The position numbers and the translations under genes were made by a program. Below the pieces are notes generated by a model. The model was not told the DNA's origin. It searched no databases and worked only from the letters and a program-made list of their open reading frames with translations. A DNA stretch of 64,000 nt from Rhabditophanes sp. KR3021 (taxonomy: Eukaryota > Nematoda > Chromadorea > Rhabditida > Alloionematidae): the NCBI GenBank assembly GCA_963281155.1, contig CAUJLY010000005.1:2292646-2356645 (forward strand). The letters run 5' to 3'. Positions 43,440-52,739 of this stretch are shown one piece after another (the stretch's first letter is position 1; the number at the start of each line of letters is the position of its first letter).

Positions 43440-43968
43440 CCACCTCTTGAAGAAATGTAGGAAATGAGGTAGACATTACAAGAAATGACAAAAATATGTA
43501 AAATGTTTATACTTACACTACTAAAATTAGCATTCTTACGTAATTATAATATCATCGTGATCTAGTATTCAAATTTTTTTGTATGCGACCAATTGGCATA
43601 TTACCTCAAAGTTATACTCATTAGAAAGAACATTAAAAACTGTAATGAACGTGGCAAAAACCGTGTATTCGACTGGTTTAATAAAAATTATTTTGATTAT
43701 TTGTTTAACAGGTAGAGGAGATATTTTAATGATATTAAGTATGTACATATTAAAAAAGTTATTATAATCTAGGCTCACATGGCTTTAGTTAGGTTTAAAA
43801 CATATTTGTTTAGTTAAATGAAGTGAATTATAGACGTGGCATTTGATTTAAATTATATTTCAATTTAAATACGATTAAATTGCTGGTAATCCTTGAAACA
43901 AACAACCTTTTGATTGCTTTATAAACAACTGAAATAATGTTATTTTCACAACTTATTTTGTTGGAACA
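43440..43968. other. Intergenic; TATA-like box at right end
   Basis: CTTTATAAAC at about 43917 probably belongs to the gene at 43969. The left transposon end should lie here but is not recognisable. Confidence 0.45.
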
Positions 43969-45486
43969 ATGCAAAAGTTTGCTCTCGTTTGTCTTCTAGC
44001 TTTGGCTATTTCAACTGTCTATTGTGGCAGCTCTAGTAGTTCTGGATCAAGTGAAGGGAAAAGAAACAAAAAGCAAAAGGATTGCTCTGAGGATCTTGTT
44101 GAAGAAACTGGGCCATCTGGAGAATTCATGTTAATTGAATCTCTTTACAATTGCTCGTCCCAACTCACTGACCCTGCTGATATCCTGATCTTCAACCAAT
44201 TTATTTTTGAGTTGAACTTCACTTTGTTCGCTTCAAACAATTACACTTCTTTTGATATTGTGTCAATTGCCTCATTCAAGATCAAGAAATTCTTCCTCAA
44301 ATACAGCCACTTCCAAGTTAAATTCAAGTACTTCCAGATTGGATCATGGGGATGTTTCGCCGATCTTTTCCAAGTCGGAATCCAAATTGCTGACGACAAA
44401 TGTGATTCAGTTCTTGAAGTTAATGAGTCTGGAAACTTTAGTATCATCGTTAGTCTTCAAAAATACAGACATTTGTTCCCAAATAAAGCTGCCTTTGATC
44501 TATTCATTGAATACCTCCTTCAATTACTCAGCAACACTGAAATTGATATTAACATCAGAATGACCGACATCTACGTTCTTATTCAAAAATTCACCGTCGA
44601 CTACCCAGAATGCAAGAGCATCCTCATGGAGATTGAAATCGAAGGGTTCTATTCATTCGAAGCTTTCTTCGAAATCTCCTGCCAATATTACCGTGCCACC
44701 CAAGTCACTGTCTTGTTGAATGGATCCCCACTTTCATTCTTGTACAATTCTCTGTTGGCTTGTGTGAAAGACACTACTATTGTGATCTCAACCAGTGGAA
44801 GACAAGCACTCAAAGCTTTCCTCGACAGAATGACCTTCGTTATTCAAATGGAAGGACTTTCCATCCAACAAAAGATGAAACTGATCATGAAAGAATACCA
44901 CATCTTCTGCAAGACTTATGGTTTCTTGAAACAAATCCTCCTTAACTTCCAAATCTCTGCTGAATTCGGCTGTTTCGAAGATTTCATCAACATGTTCTTA
45001 TTCTGTGAGTCCCAAAATTGCTGGCCAGAGGAGTATCTCATTCTTCCATTAACCGTTGCTCCTTCTACCACCGAGTCTATTACCACAACTGAAGCCATCA
45101 CAACAATTGAAGCCATTACTACCACTGAAGTTATCACAACAGTAGTTCCCACTACCACTTATGAACCTTACAGCGGAGGATGTTCTCATGCTGCTTCAAA
45201 TGTATTGACTGTCGATGCCAGTGGATTCTCAGTCATCTACACTAGCTCCACCACTCAAATGACGGGGTGGACTATCTCCGAAAAGAACGTCTGGAAGAAC
45301 TTCTGTGTTAAATTCACTGTTGAAGTTATTAATGACAACACTGCCTTCCCAACAGCTGCACTTAAAATCACTGAAATCATTTCCCGTATTAACGCTTACG
45401 TTGTCTACTATGCAACCAGAAAAACCAAGGTTTACTCCATCAAGATTGGAATCTGGGGATCAATCGAACAACTCTGTGGATGTTAA
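43969..45486 (+). CDS. Large secreted four-repeat protein, 505 aa
   Basis: An uninterrupted frame with signal peptide MQKFALVCLLALAISTVYC, then a Ser/Lys-rich linker. About four related units of ~100 residues follow, each a helical stretch ending in an aromatic, Gly- and Cys-bearing block: FKYFQIGSWGCFADLFQ (about 124-140), LMEIEIEGFYSFEAFF, ILLNFQISAEFGCFEDFI, and at the C-terminus YSIKIGIWGSIEQLCGC. A Thr-rich, mucin-like linker (residues about 365-400, TTTEAITT-type repeats) separates unit 4. Codons are clearly biased to C-ending forms (ATC, TTC, AAG, GTC), unlike all neighbours, which points to very high expression. A TATA-like box and AATAAA (45513) frame the gene. I do not recognise the domain. 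The role is unknown but certainly extracellular. Confidence 0.85.
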   Translation: MQKFALVCLLALAISTVYCGSSSSSGSSEGKRNKKQKDCSEDLVEETGPSGEFMLIESLYNCSSQLTDPADILIFNQFIFELNFTLFASNNYTSFDIVSIASFKIKKFFLKYSHFQVKFKYFQIGSWGCFADLFQVGIQIADDKCDSVLEVNESGNFSIIVSLQKYRHLFPNKAAFDLFIEYLLQLLSNTEIDINIRMTDIYVLIQKFTVDYPECKSILMEIEIEGFYSFEAFFEISCQYYRATQVTVLLNGSPLSFLYNSLLACVKDTTIVISTSGRQALKAFLDRMTFVIQMEGLSIQQKMKLIMKEYHIFCKTYGFLKQILLNFQISAEFGCFEDFINMFLFCESQNCWPEEYLILPLTVAPSTTESITTTEAITTIEAITTTEVITTVVPTTTYEPYSGGCSHAASNVLTVDASGFSVIYTSSTTQMTGWTISEKNVWKNFCVKFTVEVINDNTAFPTAALKITEIISRINAYVVYYATRKTKVYSIKIGIWGSIEQLCGC

Positions 45487-45813
45487 CTTACAAGCAATTG
45501 TCTTACTTAGAAAATAAACACTTCATTAAAACATCATATGTTGATACATAAATGATATAAATTGTAATAACCTGATGAATTATTTAGTTTAATTAGGAAG
45601 TAAGTGACGTGAAATAGTTGTGTGATGTTAAAATGACTGTCCGAAAATCCCACACTAAGCTAATCAAATAATTTGTAGTTTGTGCAAGCCATAAAGCACT
45701 AATTGGACTCAAGCTAAAGTGATAAAGAGCAGGTGGAAGTCATCGAGTATAATAGTATAAATAGTTTGAGAATCACATATAACTTATATCATTCCTAGAA
45801 TTCACTCTTCATC
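45487..45813. other. Intergenic with poly(A) signal and TATA-like box
   Basis: AATAAA at 45513 follows the upstream gene. AGTATAAATAG at about 45751 precedes the small ORF at 45814. Confidence 0.5.
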
Positions 45814-45936
45814 ATGCAAGTTAAATATATGCTCATTGGAACTACTTTTGCTACTCCAGTTAAAGGAGGCTCACCAGCACCTATTATTCTTTTCTCTTTA
45901 GCCATCATATTCTATAATTCTATGCTTGCAATTTAA
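45814..45936 (+). CDS. Possible 40-aa small protein
   Basis: Starts at ATG 45814 and reads MQVKYMLIGTTFATPVKGGS then PAPIILFSLAIIFYNSMLAI and a stop. The C-terminal half is hydrophobic like a membrane or GPI-signal tail, and GGSPAP resembles a short exposed loop. A TATA-like AGTATAAATAG lies about 60 bp upstream, as for other secreted genes nearby. There is no homology support. It could be the remains of a secreted protein with its middle deleted, because signal-like start and GPI-like end are joined directly. Confidence 0.35.
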   Translation: MQVKYMLIGTTFATPVKGGSPAPIILFSLAIIFYNSMLAI

Positions 45937-46118
45937 CAATATAACAACTATTTACAAATTTTATTTTAATTTTCCCTGATCACTCCAAAATATTTAATAT
46001 ATCATTTTGATTAAAGAACATGAATATTTATTTGATTAAAAATAACTTTTTACAAAACTAAAATAAATGCATTTTAAAATTATTCATTTCATTAATTTCG
46101 TGCTGACATTATTAATCT

Positions 46119-46755
46119 TTAAGGGTATCTACCGTTATCGTCCGGATATTGGCCCTTAGGATTGGGATATCTACCGTTTTTATCCGGATATTCACCCTTA
46201 TCATTGGGATAGTAACCGTTTTTTGGGTATAAACCATTAGCATCGGGATAAAAACCGTTTTCTGGATATTCACTCTTAGCATTGGGATAAAAACCTTCAG
46301 CATTTGGTGTACCGGCGTTGATGGATCTTGGGTATCTGCCTTGAGCATCTGGGTATCTGCCTTGGTTATCTGGGTATCTACCGTTGGCATCTGGGTATCT
46401 ACCGTTGGCATCTGGGTATCTACCGTTGGCATCTGGGTATCTACCGTTGGCATCTGGATAATTACCGTTGGCATCGGGGTAAGTGGCCCTTTTTGATCTT
46501 TCAGAGGCATATGAAGCAAAAACTGGATCAGCGACTTCTCTTTTCATGTTCTGTCCTACCAAAATTCGATCCGCAAAAGGATGTTCAAAATATTGTGAAT
46601 GCAATTCAGCTTCAAGAGCAACTTGACCAGTAATTGGCTGGTTCTCCAATTGGGCACTAAAATGTAATTATTTAAATGGAAATTATTTTTTACCTTTGAA
46701 GAGCCATTAAACCAGTTGAACCAACGACAAATGGGACAATAGAGAGGAATTTCAT
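46119..46755 (-). CDS. Secreted YPDANGR-repeat protein, 199 aa
   Basis: Exon 1 (46755-46694) and exon 2 (46656-46119) flank a 37-bp intron (GTAAAA...TTTTAG). The signal peptide is MKFLSIVPFVVGSTGLMA. A propeptide-like region follows, with dibasic sites at MKREVAD and RSKRATYP. From RSKR onward the protein is repetitive: seven near-perfect heptads (YPDANGN, YPDANGR x4, YPDNQGR, YPDAQGR), then looser units (FYPNAKSE, LYPKNGY, GEYPDKNGR, GQYPDDNGR). The DNA repeats are 21 bp. A TATA box (CTATAAAAG) lies about 45 bp upstream. Processing at RSKR and at each Arg could release short peptides. Alternatively it is a structural Tyr/Pro/Gly-rich secreted protein. The family was not recognised. Confidence 0.8.
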
Positions 46756-46759
46756 AATT

Positions 46760-47844
46760 GAACAAATTAAGGAATATGCTGTTTCTTAAAAATTCTCGCT
46801 TTTATAGGGACAAATGACTCACGTAGTGGGCTTGACAATTGCTTGCCATAAGTCGTTGTAAACTGCCTCATATATTTCAGATAATTTAAATGCCTTTGTT
46901 ACTTAGATGCTATGAATCATCACATCTTAAATAACATAACTTAATATTATGTTTTAAGCTAAAATATGTACATTAAACATGTAAAAAAACAATAAATGCA
47001 AATATTAAAACGATCACTGTTTCTATCAAAGCCATTCTTTACATATGAGTGATATGAGTTATATGAATAATATTATATTTAGTGGCAACTTGGAATAACT
47101 CATTTGATTGAACTTCGTTTGTTTTGTTGCAGAAAAACGATCTTTGGCTGATAAAGCGAGGTTTAAGTAGAGGTGTAACCTTGTAATACAAATTAATTTA
47201 AAAAATGGTTATGCCATCTTGTAGCCCTTCAAAGATGGTATAAGATGCATTAAACTGTTCTTTTGAGCCATGTTTAAGAGTCGTGAGGGTATTAATTTCT
47301 CACCACATTCATCTTCATTTGGAGATGCTTTAACAGTTAAAATGAGAGAAAGAGTACAACCAAACTTAGAATAGTCACTTTATTAAACTAAATTCAAAAA
47401 TAATATTTAAATATCACAACAGAAGTTTTTGAAATTCTATTTTTGATTAAAAAAAGTTGTTAAAGATACAATAGTTTCGAAATATACTGAAACATTTGTT
47501 TTTGATGGAGAGTCTGTTTTCAACTTACCGCCATTCAAAAGGATACAATCGCCTTATCTGCACTAATTGTAAATTGGCTAGGAAAATATTATCTCTCCAT
47601 TATTTATGAAGCTGCCTACAATATCCGAAGTCAATTGCTTCGTCAAAAAGCAAAGACGTTAATTCAAAATATAATTAATTAGTAATTTAGGAACTCTGGC
47701 TTATTAAATTATATTAATCGTATGGTATGCAGAATTTATTTCACGTGTGAAAATAGGTATATTACAATAGTATGTAGGGGTTCAAAATATTATAATTGGT
47801 GATTTTTTGATCAAAAAATTGTTTTTATTTCATCTTCGTTCAAT
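46760..47844. other. Intergenic, no gene seen
   Basis: Contains the TATA box of the upstream gene at about 46797-46804 (minus strand). Otherwise AT-rich, with no supported coding region. Confidence 0.5.
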
Positions 47845-48453
47845 TTATTTAGCGGTGTCACATTTCTTGTCACATTGGGCTTGGCATGCAGTTTGTGCAG
47901 AACAATCCTTTCCTTTGCAAGGATGAGCCTTTACGCATTGTGCATCGCAAAGTTTCTCACATTCCTCACTCTTTTGGTTTGATGTAGGGCATGCTTGTTT
48001 AGGACAATTCATCCCCAATACGCACTTTAAGACACATTCAATCAGACCATTATTTTTAAGGAGGCAATCGAGTCCAGTACATGTATCAACTTTTACACAC
48101 GCTTGTACACAAGTAAGCAAACCAGCCTTCTCCTTTGCGCAATTGGCGGGGTCAGAAACTTTTTCGGCACATGTCATTCCTGTGACACATTTAAGAACAC
48201 AGGCAACTAGATTTTTGTTTGATGTAAGACAATCAACTCCCACGCATACACTACTCTTTGCACACGCAACAACACACTGGAGTACGCCTTGTCTGTCTTT
48301 CTCGCAGTCTTTTTCTTGATTAGGTAGGGTCTAAAAATGTAATTAATGTTTTCCAATTTAATAGTTTCTACTCACAGGAACTCCCGCTTGCCCACCATGT
48401 GGCATAAAAATGATGCCAATAAAGGCTAGAGTTAGAAAGATTGTAGTTTTCAT
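47845..48453 (-). CDS. Secreted cysteine-rich three-repeat protein, 187 aa
   Basis: Exon 1 (48453-48376) encodes MKTTIFLTLAFIGIIFMPH and a short linker, so it carries the signal peptide. A 45-bp phase-0 intron (GTGAGT...TTTTAG) leads to exon 2 (48330-47845). The mature part has repeats: CEKDRQGVLQCVVACAKSSV-type units alternating with VCVGVDCLTSNKNLVACVLK, again as CAKEKAGLLTCVQACVKVD and CTGLDCLLKNNGLIECVLK. The last segment is shorter and denser in Cys (CEKLCDAQCVKAHPCKGKDC). About 38 cysteines in 187 residues imply many disulfides. Small Cys-rich secreted proteins like this occur in nematode secretions and eggs, but I cannot place the family. Confidence 0.8.
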
Positions 48454-49825
48454 TGTTTAATGAATGATGTAAAATGCATAAAAAACTTCTCCTTAAATAG
48501 CAGGAAAGTTTGTTTATTGAGCATATTAATTGGGAAAAGCAAGTTATCTATAAAAAGTCCTAGTTCATCCATATGTTGTCCTTTTATTAGATTCTTGATA
48601 TGTTGTTTGAGACTCGTACTTGTAAGTCCGTTTCAGAGTAAAAATCTCAAAAAACTGAATTCATTGATGCAAACATGATTATATTTAGTGAATAGCTTAA
48701 TCGTTTGACACTAATCTCTGAATATAAACGGTTTTAAGCTTCAATAAATGAATTGAATGTGCTTAATTAGATTCAAACAAAGTGTTTTTCATTGATTCCT
48801 TGCTGTTGTAAACATATTTATTTCTACATTATTTGAGCGGTCTAAATCATTTCCGATCCTCTATGATCAAGAATGCAAGTAGTTTCGTATTACCAATTTT
48901 GTGCAATTAGGCCAATTACATATGTTGTTTAAACGGCTTGTATTATTATATTGAAATTAACTACACTTGAGTTTTGATGAATATCCATTTAGTACATTCG
49001 TTCTTTTCATAATGTTAGTCTTTCTGGTTAATAATAATAAATTTAAAATTCATGTTCGACACCACCTTTATACTGATCCAGCAAGGTCGACTTTGGGATT
49101 GGTCAAGTTCTCACACGCAGCAATATTTCGTACAATAAAAATCTGAATCAGTTGTTGAATTAAAAAACAAACTCACTGTTTGATCATCTTCAAAATCCAA
49201 ATTAGTCCAATTAGTGCGATAATTTGTATTAACAAAGAAATATCACTGTGTCATTCAACTTTAAATAAACTCCATGGTATTATTAAAAAACTAAGGACAA
49301 TTTATCAGGAGTTGCTTATGGAATGTTTCATTATACTCATCACTAGTTTCTTTTATATGATTGATCCTTATGTAAAATTAAGTAACTCCAGATGATCTGC
49401 AGCAATATCATTCAAAATAATGGCATCACCATCGAATATTTCGAGTACATGCTAAACAGGAGACTTCAATGATTCAATCTTATAATTATCTACTACCTCG
49501 ATACTTGCTTTAATGGAATGCAAGCATTTTATATTTTTAATTGAAGCAAATAAAATATATTCGTCATTTTGCATAGGGATTTCCACATCTCATTAAACTT
49601 AGTCAATTAATGAAATACAATTTGAAGTCAAACTTGTAGCATATGTCCAATCTTATAATTTGCCTCTTCTGCAATAGACACAGTTAAATAATGGTGTATT
49701 GTTGAATATTATGCCTTCCTTGATTATTATTGATGTAATAATAAATGTTTAAGATAAGCTAGTTTAAAGTTGTTTTTGTTGTATTGTGACTAAATTTGTA
49801 AATTTTTTTTAATTTTTGGGTCAAA
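48454..49825. other. Intergenic, no gene seen
   Basis: AT-rich flank of the rDNA side. No supported gene. Short ORFs here have low-complexity composition. Confidence 0.45.
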
Positions 49826-49898
49826 CTGGAGGCATTACCTGTGGTGAGTATCCGCGCCTGTCACGTGCGAGACCAGGGTTCGATTCCCTGACTGGGAG
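49826..49898 (+). tRNA. tRNA-Asp(GTC)-like, degenerate 5' half
   Basis: The 3' two-thirds is a good tRNA-Asp. The anticodon arm is CGCGC-CTGTCAC-GTGCG with anticodon GTC, the T arm is CAGGG-TTCGATT-CCCTG, and the 3' acceptor strand is ACTGGGA plus a discriminator G. A poly-T terminator (TATTTTT) follows. The 5' acceptor strand should be near TCCCAGT, but the sequence reads CAAACTGG, and the D arm is only partly right (GTGGTGAGTATC). It is either a tRNA pseudogene or a copy whose 5' half was replaced. It lies about 590 bp from the rDNA edge. Confidence 0.6.
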
Positions 49899-50485
49899 TA
49901 TTTTTGGTTCATTGGATTAAATAGAACCTAACCACTTTCATCACCGAATAACACTTTTTCACTCTTTTATTCCATTTCAACCTAAATTAGAGAATTAAAG
50001 ATGTTTTTAACTAAAAACAATGGGATAATAGTAACAACCAGTAAATACATTTCCAGTAAGAAGAATGGATATCCACAAGCATGTTTTGTCGACATCCAAA
50101 TAAATAACAAATGAAGACAGAGATAATTATTCAAAATATTTAAGGCAAATAGTGCACAATAAAAGTCATTGGAATAGTTAATTGCTTAAATTGCAGTTAT
50201 TAATTAGCCACACAATAACTAAATTATCGACAAAATTGAATATGAACTTGATCAAACCTTTGCAATCTCTTTTCGGACTGTAAATTCTGTTTATAAGAGA
50301 TACTTTTAACCTCGCTCCAAAGTTGTGTAACAGAATTAGAATAATGGACATTTATTTACCTTTATTTTAGTTATCAACTTTTATATAAATACGCAGTAGA
50401 TTAATTTACAGCAATAAAATATTATCTTTGACACTTATTATGTAGCTAATTAATTGATGTATAAAAACAATGTAATGTTATTATG
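49899..50485. other. Unique flank of the rDNA array
   Basis: AT-rich non-repetitive sequence up to the array edge. No gene seen. It shares nothing with the end of the rDNA unit (60000-60055) beyond the last few bases. Confidence 0.6.
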
Positions 50486-50490
50486 CAAAA

Positions 50491-50609
50491 AGCTTACACC
50501 ACTACGGATTCCCAGGACGTCTCCGATCCAAGTACTAAGGTAGCTCGAAGTTGATTCACTTCTCAGATCGAACGGGATGAGGTGCTTTCAACATGATATG
50601 AGCGTAAGC
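50491..50609 (-). rRNA. 5S rRNA: 5S rRNA, copy 1
   Basis: The minus strand reads GCTTACGCTCATATCATG ... CCCGTTCGATCTGAG ... TAGTACTTGGATCGGAGAC ... CCTGGGAATCC ... GTGTAAGCTT, then TTTTTG. This matches nematode 5S rRNA in length (119 nt) and in the internal control region (boxes A and C). Its direction is opposite to the 45S genes. The homology with the second unit begins at its terminator. Confidence 0.95.
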
Positions 50610-50892
50610 AATACATATATAAGTCCCTATTTTTGTGTAAGAGTTTGAATTATTAATACTCCAAGTTGTGTGGGTTTATAAAAAATAGTTGATATATAAG
50701 TTGAGTGTAAAGGACGTTGAAATATTATATCTGCCTAGTGTAAAGGACGTTGAAATATTATATCTGCCTAGTGTAAAGGACGTTGAAATATTATATGTGC
50801 CTAGTTGAAAAGACGTTAAAATATGATATTGTTGTTAGTGTTTGACATGCTATATTGTCTGGGAGGGTAGTTAATTTTTTTGGCATATTAAT

Positions 50893-50950
50893 CCAGGTGC
50901 TTCGCACCTGGCTCGGGTAAAATAAGTGCGAAGCAGAGCACTAATAAAAC
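50893..50950. repeat. Hairpin pair in spacer
   Basis: CCAGGTG-CTTCG-CACCTGG (50893-50911) is followed by GTGCGAAGCAGAGCAC. A degenerate second copy lies at about 51599-51645 (CCAGTTGCTGCGCACCTGG ... GTGCGAAGCACAGCAC). Confidence 0.7.
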
Positions 50951-51000
50951 AAAAATTTGATTCATCGATTACCATGTAAAATGTGCCCAGCTGGAATATT

Positions 51001-51036
51001 ATATTATTATATTATTATATTATTATATTATTATAT
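51001..51036. repeat. ATTATATT microsatellite
   Basis: About five copies of ATTATATT/TATATTAT, identical in both rDNA units. Confidence 0.8.
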
Positions 51037-52007
51037 GTACCTAGTCTGAAAGACGATGGAATATAAAATTTGCCTAGTCGAAAAGACGTTGGAATATAAA
51101 ATTTGCCTAGTAAAAAAGACACTGGAATATTATATCTGCCTAGTTGGAAAGACGTTAGAATATAAAATTTGCCTAGTTGGAAAGATGTTAGAATATAAAA
51201 TTTGCCTAGTTAGAATATTGTATCTGCCTAGTTGGAAAGACGTTAGAATATAAAATTTGGCTAGTTGGAAAGACGTTAGAATATAAAATTTGCCTAGTTG
51301 GAAAGATGTTAGAATATAAAATTTGCCTAGTTAGAATATTGTATCTGCCTAGTCTAAAAGACGTTACAATATAAAATTTGGCTAGTCTATAAGACGCTGG
51401 AATATAAAATTTGCCTAGTCTATAAGATGCTGGAATATTATATCTGCCTAGTCTAAATAACGTTACAATATAAAATTTTCCTAGTTAGAATATTGTATCT
51501 GTCTAGTCTAAAAGACGTTACAATATAAAATTTTTTGCCTAGTGTTTGACATGCTATATTGTTTAAAAGGATAGTTTATTTTTTTTTAAATATCAAGCCA
51601 GTTGCTGCGCACCTGGCTATCATAAGTTAAGTGCGAAGCACAGCACTAGTAAGTAAAGTGTTAGTTAGAAAGACGTTACAATATAAAATTTGCCTAGTTC
51701 AAATATAAAATATTGATAGTGTTGTCAGTCAAATAAAAAAATTATTAATCAAATATGTGTTAATCAAATATGTATTAATCGAATATGTGTTATCATTATA
51801 TTATTCTTGTGTGAATTAACTCTTAAATAGTTTAGGCCTAATTTATGTTGGACTAAAATATTATTGGGCTATTTCACACTAGAGTAATTATTTTATATTG
51901 GACTATTTGACGGTAGACACATTTGCGATCTAGGATGGTTTTACGTTAACCTAAGTTTTAAAAAAAAGTCATGTATACCAATACATGATATATTTATATA
52001 TTTTTAG

Positions 52008-52739
52008 ATTGGTAAAGTGTATATGATACAGAGTAAAAATAGGATTTTGTTTTTTGGATATTTAAATTGAATATTATGAATTGTAATAAAGTTATTTGGA
52101 TAGAGAATGTTATTTTATAGGATGTATTAACTTTTTAGAACATTACAACTTCAAACAAAGTTGTAGGGTTATTTTAAAAAAATAGTCTAAATTGGTAAAA
52201 TGTATATGATAGAGAGTAAAATAACAATTTTGTTTCTTGGATGTTTAAACTGAATATTATGAGTTCTAATAAAGTTATTTGGATAGAGAATGTTATTTTG
52301 TAGGATGTATTAACTTTTTAGAACATTACAACTTTATTTGAAGTTGTAGGGTCATTTTAAAAAAATAGTCTAAATTGGTAAAATGTATATGATACAGAGT
52401 AAAAATAGAATTTTGTTTTTTGGATATTTAAACTGAATATTATGAATTGTAATAAAGTTATTTGGATAGAGAATGTTATTTTGTAGTATGTATTAACTTT
52501 TTAGAACATTACAACTTCAAACAAAGTTGTAGGGTCATTTTCAAAAAATAGTCTAAATTGGTAAAATGTATATGATACAGAGTAAAAATAGGATTTTGTT
52601 TTTTGGATATTTAAATTGAATATTATGAATTGTAATAAAGTTATTTGGATAGAGAATGTTATTTTGTAGTATGTATTAACTTTTTAGAACATTACAACTT
52701 TATTTGAAGTTGTAGGGTCATTTTCAAAAAATAGTCTAA
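52008..52739 (+). repeat. Four 183-bp spacer repeats, alternating in type
   Basis: ATTGGTAAA starts at 52008, 52191, 52374, 52557 and 52740, exactly 183 bp apart. Copies 1 and 3 carry ACAACTT-CAAACA-AAGTTGT, copies 2 and 4 carry ACAACTT-TATTTG-AAGTTGT, so the higher-order unit is 366 bp. Confidence 0.9.

Larger units (their letters stand above)
50700..51715 (+). repeat. Spacer tandem repeats of about 35 bp
   Basis: Units such as GTGTAAAGGACGTTGAAATA then TTATATCTGCCTA repeat, at first nearly perfectly (three copies), then with many variants (GTTGGAAAGACGTTAGAATA, TAAAATTTGCCTA). Open frames reading YKICLVEKTLE here are by-products of the repeat. Confidence 0.85.

Noticed and set aside
46112..46519. 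135-codon minus-strand ORF with MPTVDTQ repeats
   Set aside because: An alternative frame of the same 21-bp repeats; the YPDANGR frame has the signal exon, a proper splice junction and the stop.
46328..46633. 101-codon plus-strand ORF with WHLGIYR repeats
   Set aside because: Antisense of the YPDANGR repeat; its periodicity comes from the 21-bp units.
51056..51253. 65-codon YKICLV repeat frame (and copy at 60626)
   Set aside because: A by-product of the ~35-bp rDNA spacer repeats.
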